NCBI GenBank assembly: GCA_009692155.1
Contig: SHZW01000001.1
Span: 1-64,000 of the forward strand
DNA length: 64,000 nt
From: Nitrospiraceae bacterium
Lineage (GTDB): Bacteria; Nitrospirota; Nitrospiria; Nitrospirales; Nitrospiraceae
Direction of reading: 5' to 3'
In this document: positions 31,735-39,903 of the stretch, one piece after another
How positions within the stretch are numbered: position 1 is the stretch's first letter
Layout: each line of letters starts with the position of its first letter
The notes under the pieces: model-generated
The model's database searches: none
Told to the model about the DNA's origin: nothing
The model's input: only the letters and a program-made list of their open reading frames with translations
Position numbers and translations under genes: made by a program

Positions 31735-32946
31735 ATGGCGCCGCTGGTACTGAGCGCGTATACACTCGTGAGTGCGCTCGGAAAAGGACTCGAACCGACC
31801 TACAGGGCCTTGCGCGATCGGCGTTCTGGTTTACGGCCTTGCGACTTCGAGGATGTGGGAATAAAAACCTATATTGGCCGGGTCGATGGTTTGGAAGACT
31901 CATCGGCCGGCTGCGGCTCAACTGCACAAGAGTTGGAACAGTTTGACTGCCGGAATAATCGGTTAGCGCTTCTCGGGCTGCAACAAGATAGGTTCATGCA
32001 AGCCGCCAGTGAGGCGCGGGATCGCTACGGCGCACACCGCGTGGCGGTCATCCTGGGTACCAGCACCTCCGGCATTCTCGAAACGGAGCATGCCTATCAC
32101 GAACGTGATCCCCAGACCGGTGTCTTGCCGGCATCGTTCACCTCTCGGTACCGATACACCCATAACATGTTCTCCCTTGCCCATTTTGTCCGGACTTGCC
32201 TCAATCTCCGAGGGCCGGCCATGGTCATTTCAACTGCATGCTCATCCAGCGCCAAGGCGTTTGCCACCGCCTCACGATTCATCGAAACAGGATTCTGCGA
32301 TGCCGCCATCGTGGGCGGAGTCGATAGCCTGTGCCTCACGACTCTGTATGGATTCTCTTCGTTGGAACTGATGTCGAGCGATCCCTGCCGTCCCTGCGAT
32401 GAGGATCGCGACGGGCTAACATTAGGCGAGGCAGCCGGATTTGCGTTGCTGGAAAAAGCCGATCGTGCGGAGCACTCCGGGGCGGTGGCGTTACTGGGCT
32501 ACGGGGAGAGTTGCGACGGATATCATATGTCGCATCCCCATCCGGAAGGAGCGGGGGCGATCAGAGCGATGCACGACGCGTTGCGACGGAGCGGGCTCAC
32601 ACCCGGGGACATTGACTACATCAATCTGCACGGGACGGCGACGAGGGCGAACGACAGCATTGAAGATAAAGCGGTCAGCTCAGTGTTTGATCTCTCGACC
32701 CCTTGTAGCTCGACCAAAGGATGGACGGGGCACACCCTAGGGGCGGCGGGAATCACGGAAGCGGTCATTGCCGCGATGTGTCTCACTCACAGTTTTGTGC
32801 CGGGAACGCTGAATACGACTCGAGTCGATCCCAACTTAAGAAGCTACGTGCTACTGGAGAACCGGGAGCAGCCGGTGCGGCGGGTGTTGAGCAATATCTT
32901 TGGGTTTGGCGGCAATAATTGCAGCATGATTCTAGGGACTCTCTGA
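31735..32946 (+). CDS. beta-ketoacyl-ACP synthase (KS)
   Basis: Active-site Cys STACSSSAKAF, NLHGTATRANDSIE, KGWTGHTLGAAG, NIFGFGGNNCSMIL. Confidence 0.95.
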   Translation: MAPLVLSAYTLVSALGKGLEPTYRALRDRRSGLRPCDFEDVGIKTYIGRVDGLEDSSAGCGSTAQELEQFDCRNNRLALLGLQQDRFMQAASEARDRYGAHRVAVILGTSTSGILETEHAYHERDPQTGVLPASFTSRYRYTHNMFSLAHFVRTCLNLRGPAMVISTACSSSAKAFATASRFIETGFCDAAIVGGVDSLCLTTLYGFSSLELMSSDPCRPCDEDRDGLTLGEAAGFALLEKADRAEHSGAVALLGYGESCDGYHMSHPHPEGAGAIRAMHDALRRSGLTPGDIDYINLHGTATRANDSIEDKAVSSVFDLSTPCSSTKGWTGHTLGAAGITEAVIAAMCLTHSFVPGTLNTTRVDPNLRSYVLLENREQPVRRVLSNIFGFGGNNCSMILGTL

Positions 32947-33749
32947 TGCGACTGTATGTGAACGGTATCGGAATGATCGGGCCGGGTCTCGTTGGATGGA
33001 GGGACCATCAAGCCGTCTTGACCGGTACCTCTCCGTACCGAGAAACAATGCGACCGGAACCTGTGGCGAGCATCCTTCCCCCGAACGAGCGCAGGCGAAG
33101 CAGCGACATTGTGCGCTGGGCAGTACATGTTGCGCAGGAAGCCATCGAACAGGCTCAGGTGAACCCTCGTGAAGTGGCGACGGTTTTTGCCTCTTCCTGT
33201 GGAGAAACCGATGTCCTAAATCGACTCTGTACGGCCCTTGCAACACCGCAACGGGTGATTTCACCTACACTGTTCCACCATTCCGTCCATAATGCCGCTG
33301 CCGGTTACTGGGGCATCGCTACGGGCTCGCAGCAATCGTCCACAGCGCTGTCTTGTTATGATTCTTCTTTGTGTGCTGCCTTATTAGACGCGGCCGCCTA
33401 TGTCCACATCGAAGGGGGGCTTGTGCTTCTCGTGGCCTATGATCTTCCCCCTCCCCTTCCTCTCTATGCCACGAGACCCCTCCGCGAAGGGTTCGCGGCC
33501 GCGTTCGTCTTGGCAGAAACTCCTGGACAACACAGCCTAGTCCAGCTTGATCTGAGTCTTTCTGATGATCTCTCGTTGAACGTCACGAGCATGGAAGAAG
33601 CGGGACTGGAAACGCTTCGGAGTACAAATCCGGCTGCACGGTCCTTGCCGCTACTGGCCGCCATTGCGGGACACCGAGCCACGCCCGTGTGCCTCGAATA
33701 TTTAGAATATCAGCGACTTTCAATCCGAGTCACACCATGCCGGTCATGA
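32946..33749 (+). CDS. KS-like chain-length-factor protein
   Basis: FHHSVHNAAAGYWGIATGSQQSSTAL; no TACSS active-site motif. Confidence 0.88.
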   Translation: MRLYVNGIGMIGPGLVGWRDHQAVLTGTSPYRETMRPEPVASILPPNERRRSSDIVRWAVHVAQEAIEQAQVNPREVATVFASSCGETDVLNRLCTALATPQRVISPTLFHHSVHNAAAGYWGIATGSQQSSTALSCYDSSLCAALLDAAAYVHIEGGLVLLVAYDLPPPLPLYATRPLREGFAAAFVLAETPGQHSLVQLDLSLSDDLSLNVTSMEEAGLETLRSTNPAARSLPLLAAIAGHRATPVCLEYLEYQRLSIRVTPCRS

Positions 33750-34186
33750 GCAAAGCCGACCTCTGTCGATTGATTCCGCATGAAGGAGCTATGTGTCTCT
33801 TGGATGCCGTGGAGCAATGGGACGAGACTCGCATTACCTGCCGTGCAGAATCACATCGTCACACCGGCAACCCTCTTCGGCGCGGGAATCGGTTGGAGGC
33901 CATCTGTGGATTGGAATATGCCGCGCAAGCCATGGCGGTTCATGTCGGCATTCTGAATAAGAAGACTGCGAATCAAACGGTCGTGGGATATTTGGGGGCG
34001 GTGCGAGAGCTGTCGCTACACGTGAGTTTCCTCGATGATGTAAAGACCGATTTGATCATTGACGCCGCACGTCTGATCGGAGATGCGGCCACCTTTGTCT
34101 ACACCTTTCGCGTGTCGGCTAAGAGCCGAGAATTGCTGAGCGGGCGCGCGTCCATCTTTTTGAAATATCCCGATCAACGCATATGA
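33737..34186 (+). CDS. second hotdog dehydratase-like protein
   Basis: IPHEGAMCLLDAVEQWDETRITCRAESH...CGLEYAAQAMAVH. Confidence 0.88.
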   Translation: MPVMSKADLCRLIPHEGAMCLLDAVEQWDETRITCRAESHRHTGNPLRRGNRLEAICGLEYAAQAMAVHVGILNKKTANQTVVGYLGAVRELSLHVSFLDDVKTDLIIDAARLIGDAATFVYTFRVSAKSRELLSGRASIFLKYPDQRI

Positions 34187-34902
34187 AGCGAGCCTTGGTC
34201 ACAGGTGGGAGCGGATCGATCGGCTCGGCGATCTGCCGTGAGTTGGCTAAACAGGGGCTGCACGTAATCGTCCATACCCACCGTCACCGCGCCACGGCAG
34301 AAGCGCTGACCGGAGAGATCAAGCAGGCGGGAGGCTCGGCGAACATCGTGAGTTTTGACGTGACCGATGGTGAGGCGGCACAGCGCGCGCTCGCTGAAAC
34401 ATTGGAAGCGGGACCAATCCAAGTGCTGGTGAACAATGCTGGCATCCATGATGATGCTCCGATGGCCGGAATGAAGGCGGAGCAGTGGACCCATGTTCTG
34501 GCTGTATCACTTCACGGGTTTTTCAATGTGACTCAGCCGCTGCTGCTGCCTATGATGGGTACACGGTGGGGACGGATTATCACCATCTCCTCAATCTCCG
34601 CAATACTTGGCAATCGCGGCCAGACGAATTATGCGGCGGCCAAGGCGGGGATTCACGGCGCCTCCAAGTCGCTTGCGCTGGAGGTGGCCTCCCGCGGAGT
34701 CACCGTCAATGTGGTTGCGCCGGGCATTATCGAATCGCGCATGGTCGAACAGATTTTTAAACCAGAGATGATTGAGACTCTCGTGCCGATGAAACGGGCT
34801 GGCACGCCTGAAGAAGTCGCACATCTGGTTGGATTCCTGGCTTCTGAGAAAGCGGGGTACATTTCCGGTCAGGTGATCGGTGTCAGCGGGGGTCTGGCAT
34901 GA
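34183..34902 (+). CDS. 3-oxoacyl-ACP reductase (FabG-like SDR)
   Basis: GGSGSIGSAICREL, NNAGIHDD, YAAAKAGIHGASKSLALE. Confidence 0.95.
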   Translation: MKRALVTGGSGSIGSAICRELAKQGLHVIVHTHRHRATAEALTGEIKQAGGSANIVSFDVTDGEAAQRALAETLEAGPIQVLVNNAGIHDDAPMAGMKAEQWTHVLAVSLHGFFNVTQPLLLPMMGTRWGRIITISSISAILGNRGQTNYAAAKAGIHGASKSLALEVASRGVTVNVVAPGIIESRMVEQIFKPEMIETLVPMKRAGTPEEVAHLVGFLASEKAGYISGQVIGVSGGLA

Positions 34903-35729
34903 ACGCTGAGCGAAATTCAGTGACCAACTCCCCGTCTGGATACTGGGTTGTCATCCCGGCCTATAACGAAGCCGCGACAATCAGAGATGTGGCCTCCGGA
35001 GCGCTTCGACAGATGTCGAATGTGATCGTGGTCAATGATGGGTCAACTGATGGCACGGAACAAGCCCTGGCTGGGTTAGCTGTCATTGTGCTCAAGAATC
35101 CTACGAACGGCGGAAAGGCCGCCAGCCTGTGGCTCGGGTTTCAATATGGACTTGAGCGTGGTGCGATGGGAGTGATCACATTAGATGGCGATGGACAACA
35201 TGCGCCGGAAGATATCTCCAAACTGGTGGCCGAAGCGAGACGGTTCCCCGACCATCTGATCATCGGTGCCCGCCGACGTGACCAGCGCCGCGCGGCTTTT
35301 TGGCGCTATGGAGCCAATTGCATCGCAGATTTCTGGATTTCCTGGGCAGCCGGCGCTCCATTTGAAGACAGCCAGTCAGGCTTTCGGGTCTATCCCGAGT
35401 CGCTCTTGCGACGAGTAAAGAGCCAGCATGGAAAAGCAAGGAGCTTTGTCTTCGAAAGCGAAGTCCTGATCGAGGCCACGCACTTAGGCTATCGGAGCAC
35501 AGCAATCTCTATTGATGCATGGCATCGTCCCGGAGCGCGCCCGAGCTATTTTCGGCCAACACTCGATATCGTACGCATCACGCTGATGATAGCCTGGAAA
35601 CTGCTTTCTCGAGGCATGCACCCGGCGGGTCTTTACAGGACACTCACTGATCGAAGCCCGCGTTTGGACATGAGGAATGAATGTGAGCAGTCGCCTTCCA
35701 GAGTCCGGTTAAAACCGCCCCTACTCTGA
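34899..35729 (+). CDS. family 2 glycosyltransferase
   Basis: VVIPAYNEAATIRDVA, VVNDGSTDGTEQA, ITLDGDGQHAPEDI. Confidence 0.95.
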   Translation: MNAERNSVTNSPSGYWVVIPAYNEAATIRDVASGALRQMSNVIVVNDGSTDGTEQALAGLAVIVLKNPTNGGKAASLWLGFQYGLERGAMGVITLDGDGQHAPEDISKLVAEARRFPDHLIIGARRRDQRRAAFWRYGANCIADFWISWAAGAPFEDSQSGFRVYPESLLRRVKSQHGKARSFVFESEVLIEATHLGYRSTAISIDAWHRPGARPSYFRPTLDIVRITLMIAWKLLSRGMHPAGLYRTLTDRSPRLDMRNECEQSPSRVRLKPPLL

Positions 35730-35829
35730 TCGCAATTGAAAAGCGAAACGTAAATCAGTGCTCGGTCGACTGGACATCGGACAAAGAATGACCTATTACC
35801 CCGCAGCTAGAAACTGACCAGGAATTGCG

Positions 35830-36060
35830 TTATTGAGGTTTTGGATCCAGCCATTGTAGTTCTAATAAATTGTTTGTGCCTCTTCGTCATAACGACAACC
35901 CATAACCATAACCGCGCCTGCAAGTGATGCTGAATGTCATCGTGTTGTAGGTGCTGTCGACTCCCGCCAGATGGATACGCAGGTTCAGCTTGCCGACGAT
36001 GTGGCCAGGCTCAGCCTCATCCATGCGCCACGCCAGTCCCGCCCCCACAAGAATTATAGC
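35830..36060 (-). pseudogene. decayed paralog of the 36290-36712 lipoprotein
   Basis: Minus frame: AIILVGAGLAWRMDEAEPGHIVGKLNLRIHLAGVDSTYNTMTFSITC then frameshift NYNGWIQNLNNAI, aligning with AIVEAGGSLKWDMTDVQPGHLVGTLNLRSHQAVVDIKYNTKKYSITY...NYLSWIKNLDAAI. Confidence 0.8.
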
Positions 36061-36246
36061 TTTTGTTACTTGATCAGAGTTAATTCTTTATCCGCTAGAG
36101 TTTTGTTGGGGGCATCTTTTACATTCAATATTGGAGAGGTCCGACAATCTACGATCGAAACCAGCGCGAAATAAACAGGAACAGTCTTGCCCGTTTCAGT
36201 CATGAAATGGCTCCCGTTATGGCGGAATCACTCAGCGAAGTACGGG

Positions 36247-36280
36247 CACTGAGACCAAGATTTTTTCCCGGGTCTCAGTG
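36247..36280. terminator. hairpin downstream of the lipoprotein gene
   Basis: CACTGAGACC-N14-GGTCTCAGTG. Confidence 0.5.
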
Positions 36281-36289
36281 ATCTCAGCT

Positions 36290-36712
36290 TTATCCTCCAA
36301 CCTCTTCATGAACTAGCCGTAGATAGCCACGCCTGATCGCGGCATCAAGGTTCTTGATCCAACTAAGATAGTTGCTATGAATAGTCTTTGCCTCCGCATC
36401 ATAGTTCAGATTCATGCTGCTTTTATAGGTGATGCTGTACTTTTTTGTGTTGTATTTGATATCCACAACCGCCTGGTGACTGCGGAGATTGAGAGTTCCG
36501 ACAAGATGTCCCGGCTGAACGTCAGTCATGTCCCACTTAAGGGATCCGCCAGCCTCGACAATCGCCTTCCTCACTTGCTCCAGTGAAGGCTCCTTGCCGG
36601 ATACGGTCGTAACCGAGCTGTCGACCAGGTCATAAATGCTGTCTGTTCTGCAACCCGTAAAAACTGCCAATGCTATGCAGGCGTAAATAAAGCTCATCAA
36701 TATTCGATTCAT
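36290..36712 (-). CDS. small putative lipoprotein
   Basis: MNRILMSFIYACIALAVFTGC lipobox. Confidence 0.75.
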   Translation of the reverse strand: MNRILMSFIYACIALAVFTGCRTDSIYDLVDSSVTTVSGKEPSLEQVRKAIVEAGGSLKWDMTDVQPGHLVGTLNLRSHQAVVDIKYNTKKYSITYKSSMNLNYDAEAKTIHSNYLSWIKNLDAAIRRGYLRLVHEEVGG

Positions 36713-36750
36713 TGCATTTCCTCCTCGATGGTTAGTGTGATGCTTATTGT

Positions 36751-36866
36751 TTATGACTCAATGGCAGCCAGACGGGCCTGAATTGCATGATCGAGGATCT
36801 CGATCGCTTCGTCATAGTTACCGTGAATGGTCGGATCGGCAGCATGATATTTGAAACCGCTGGCTG
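36751..36866 (-). pseudogene. C-terminal fragment of a third lipoprotein paralog
   Basis: Minus frame IIAASGFKYHAADPTIHGNYDEAIEILDHAIQARLAAIES* versus AEAKTIHSNYLSWIKNLDAAIRRGYLRLV. Confidence 0.6.
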
Positions 36867-36869
36867 CAA

Positions 36870-37955
36870 TTATTGTACTTGATACTGGAGGATGCCTTCA
36901 ATCTCCAGGAGCAACTCACTTCGGCAGATCTCTCCCTCCAGATACACAATCTGCGTCTGAGATGGCAGGTGCTGCTTCAGGATGGAGCGAACCGTCGAAA
37001 CGGCATCTGGATGCCGAAGATACACCTTGAAAAGACCCTGCCAATCACCCCGTCCGTTGTCGGCTGCGTGCAACTGATGAGCGTGATCGATGAGCGCCTG
37101 CAGATTGTGGATGGTCTCCACGGTCTGCTTCTCCAGGTCTCCGACATGCCGACTCATATGCCCCTCGATGCTCGCAGTACCCGCGATGAAGAGATGCTCG
37201 CGATACTCCGATTGCCTGAGCGTCGCACGCGCGAACGAAGGGCTTCGAGGTCCATAGATACTCGGATAGTCATAGGCATTGACTTGCCGAGGGTTCTCAA
37301 TATGCGTCACTGGTGTCGTACCTGCCAAGAAGTAAATCTGAAGCGGTCCTGATCTTGTACCGACCGCGGTCCCCGCTGGCAGAAGTTTTTTAAAATCCGG
37401 TTGACCGTCGGCAAACGCCTCATGCCGGCCGATACAGAATTGCTGGTACCGCGAAAGACCGGCAGGACAAGCGTTAATGTCCGGAAAGTAGTTCCAGATA
37501 CGCAGTAAGTGAGAGTAGCCCATAGTCCGCGTGAGAGCGAGCAACCGGCGATAGGCACTAAAGGCCAGAGTCTCAAGAGATAACTCATGAGACTCGCCTA
37601 TTTCTAATAAACCGAAAAGAATCTGTTCAGTCATGGCGAAAGAAATGCCGTCAATATTGCGATAGGTGCTAGGCGGTGCGCATGTCCAGACTTCGGCTAC
37701 GGGGGGACCGCCCAATTGCGGTAGATTGAGTGACACGACAGGACAGGGAGATTCTTGAGCTAGAAACGACGTGTCCTGGTCAAAACAGATAATCGCGAAA
37801 GGATGACATCGGGATGCTTCAAAAAATGACACCACATCCGATGCCGGCACATAATGAACTTGAATGTGCGGAGGGATGACCGCGCGAACGGGTTCAAGAG
37901 AGGCGGGGTTTTCTGATGAAGGCTTGGGCCGCATGATGACCAACTTTGGTTTCAC
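36870..37955 (-). CDS. chorismatase (FkbO/Hyg5/XanB2-like, hydroxybenzoate-forming)
   Basis: LLRIWNYFPDIN, RYQQFCIGRHEAF, GTRSGPLQIYFLAGTTPVTHIENPRQVNAYDYP..YGPRSPSFARATL, LFIAGTASIEGHMSRHVGDLEKQTVETIHNL, KVYLRHPDAV, EICRSELLLEIEG. Confidence 0.9.
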   Translation of the reverse strand: MKPKLVIMRPKPSSENPASLEPVRAVIPPHIQVHYVPASDVVSFFEASRCHPFAIICFDQDTSFLAQESPCPVVSLNLPQLGGPPVAEVWTCAPPSTYRNIDGISFAMTEQILFGLLEIGESHELSLETLAFSAYRRLLALTRTMGYSHLLRIWNYFPDINACPAGLSRYQQFCIGRHEAFADGQPDFKKLLPAGTAVGTRSGPLQIYFLAGTTPVTHIENPRQVNAYDYPSIYGPRSPSFARATLRQSEYREHLFIAGTASIEGHMSRHVGDLEKQTVETIHNLQALIDHAHQLHAADNGRGDWQGLFKVYLRHPDAVSTVRSILKQHLPSQTQIVYLEGEICRSELLLEIEGILQYQVQ

Positions 37956-37960
37956 AGGAC

Positions 37961-39292
37961 TTACACTATTGCATTGCTGGTATCGCCAAGCGTCGAAGGA
38001 ATTCCCTGAGTTCTTCTCCGATGAGCCAACCAGTTTTCCTTCAGATTGAAGAGGTAGACGAGGTAGTACGCGATTTTGAAAAGAAAGATCGGGATCTGTA
38101 TCGGAGACTTGCCGAACGCATCGCCGGCCAATACGGAAAGCACGGCTTCCTCTATCTTAAACTTGCTGCGTCTTGACATAAAGAGGGCCCGAAAGGCCGG
38201 TTGCGTGAAGTGATAAATGAACCAGGAATAGGTGTTGATCCCTCTTCGCACTGTGCGCTGAAACTGCCGAAGGAGCTGAGCATATTCAGGCGCGCATCGC
38301 AAGTGGGCGTCCACAACCTCCGCACCCAGCATTGCGCTGTTCAACGCCAAATGCACCCCGCTGGAGAAGACAGGATCGATAAAGGCAAACGCATCGCCGA
38401 TCATGATGTAGCCGTCGCCTGACATCGTCCTTCGACGATACGAGTAGTTAGCAGCGGCATAGGCCTGTGAGATCAGCTTCGCGTTCTTCATGCGCTCGGC
38501 GACCGGGGGGCACAGCGCAATCGTTTCCCACAAAAACTGGTCAAGTGGAACCTTCCTCGAGCTGATGTAGTAGGGCCAGCAGACGGCTCCCACGCTGGTG
38601 GTCCCGTCCTTGAAGGGGATAATCCACCACCAGCCGTGATCGAACCAGACGATACTGATATTGCCCTCGTCCATGCCGGCCAAGCGCTTCACGCCCTCGA
38701 AATGACCGAAGATGGCGGCGCTGCTATGGTGAGGATTGCGGTGTTTGCCCCCCACCTGTCCGGAAAGAAACGTGTCACGGCCACTGGCGTCTACGACGAA
38801 GCGGGCCTCCCATGTTAGTATTTGCCCTTGCGAATCCTCTGCATGCACCAGGGTGGATTGCCCTGGACGAAGCTTGACCTGCTTGGCCCTAACTCCTTCT
38901 CGCACATGAGCGCCCTTGGCAATGCAGTTACGGAGCAGAATCTCATCAAACTCGGCTCTCTTGACTTCAAAGGCAAACGGTTGCGAACCATCGAGTGCAC
39001 GAGAAAAGTACAGCATGCGCGACCTCCCGTGATAATGGGAGACCACCTCCGCGCCATACTTCGTAATGCCGATCTTTTCGACCTCGGACAGAACGCCCAG
39101 CCGTTTGAGCATGGGCAAGGAATGAGGCAACAAGGACTCGCCGATGTGGAACCGTGGGTGGCGATCCTTTTCAAGCACCTCTACATGCCACCCTTGCTCA
39201 GCTAAGATCGCAGCCATTGTCGAACCGGCAGGACCACCTCCAATTACAAGCACATCGCATGAGCAGACTGACTTCTTCTCTGTTGCATCCAT
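37961..39292 (-). CDS. flavin-dependent halogenase-like / NAD(P)/FAD oxidoreductase
   Basis: DVLVIGGGPAGSTMAAILAEQGW, FHIGESLLP, GWWWIIPF (fits WxWxIP), GDAFAFIDPVFSSGVHLA. Confidence 0.88.
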   Translation of the reverse strand: MDATEKKSVCSCDVLVIGGGPAGSTMAAILAEQGWHVEVLEKDRHPRFHIGESLLPHSLPMLKRLGVLSEVEKIGITKYGAEVVSHYHGRSRMLYFSRALDGSQPFAFEVKRAEFDEILLRNCIAKGAHVREGVRAKQVKLRPGQSTLVHAEDSQGQILTWEARFVVDASGRDTFLSGQVGGKHRNPHHSSAAIFGHFEGVKRLAGMDEGNISIVWFDHGWWWIIPFKDGTTSVGAVCWPYYISSRKVPLDQFLWETIALCPPVAERMKNAKLISQAYAAANYSYRRRTMSGDGYIMIGDAFAFIDPVFSSGVHLALNSAMLGAEVVDAHLRCAPEYAQLLRQFQRTVRRGINTYSWFIYHFTQPAFRALFMSRRSKFKIEEAVLSVLAGDAFGKSPIQIPIFLFKIAYYLVYLFNLKENWLAHRRRTQGIPSTLGDTSNAIV

Positions 39293-39530
39293 TATGTGAA
39301 CCCTCATCAGCGGTCTGGCGGGGATGAGAAAGTATACCCAACATGAATGAGCATGGCTAGAGACTTCTCGCGATGCATTCTTAATCTTGCATGACCGGGT
39401 TTTAATATTCGCTCTCATGACTTGGCAATATCATCTTAGAAATAGATACTTTCCCCAAGCCACATACGGATGAGGAGATTTGGTTATGAGCCTTGGTGAA
39501 TATCAGATTGCTCTCGGAAGGAAAGAAATA

Positions 39531-39869
39531 ATGAAACATCTTAAAGTTGTGTCACTTGGCATTTTTCTTCTCCTGGCTCTGGCATGCACATCTACGCCCT
39601 TGCACCTACAGACCGCTCCGGTCGGTCCGGATGAGCAAGTGCTTGGACCCGTTGAAGGCTCCAGTACCGGAATCATGCTGTTCCAGTTTATTCCGATCAA
39701 TCAGAACGACCGTTTCGTGAGGGCGTATCAACGAGCGGTCGCGACTAGAGGGGGAACTACACGGTTGGTCGATGTGACCATGCAAGAACGGTGGTTCTGG
39801 GCATGGGTCCTAAATGGCTCTATTTTCCATGTCTCAGGGACGGCGGTTGGACCTAAACAGGAAAAGTAA
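39531..39869 (+). CDS. small putative lipoprotein
   Basis: MKHLKVVSLGIFLLLALACTS lipobox. Confidence 0.7.
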   Translation: MKHLKVVSLGIFLLLALACTSTPLHLQTAPVGPDEQVLGPVEGSSTGIMLFQFIPINQNDRFVRAYQRAVATRGGTTRLVDVTMQERWFWAWVLNGSIFHVSGTAVGPKQEK

Positions 39870-39903
39870 TTGAATTCCACACTGACGACAATACCATAGT
39901 GTT

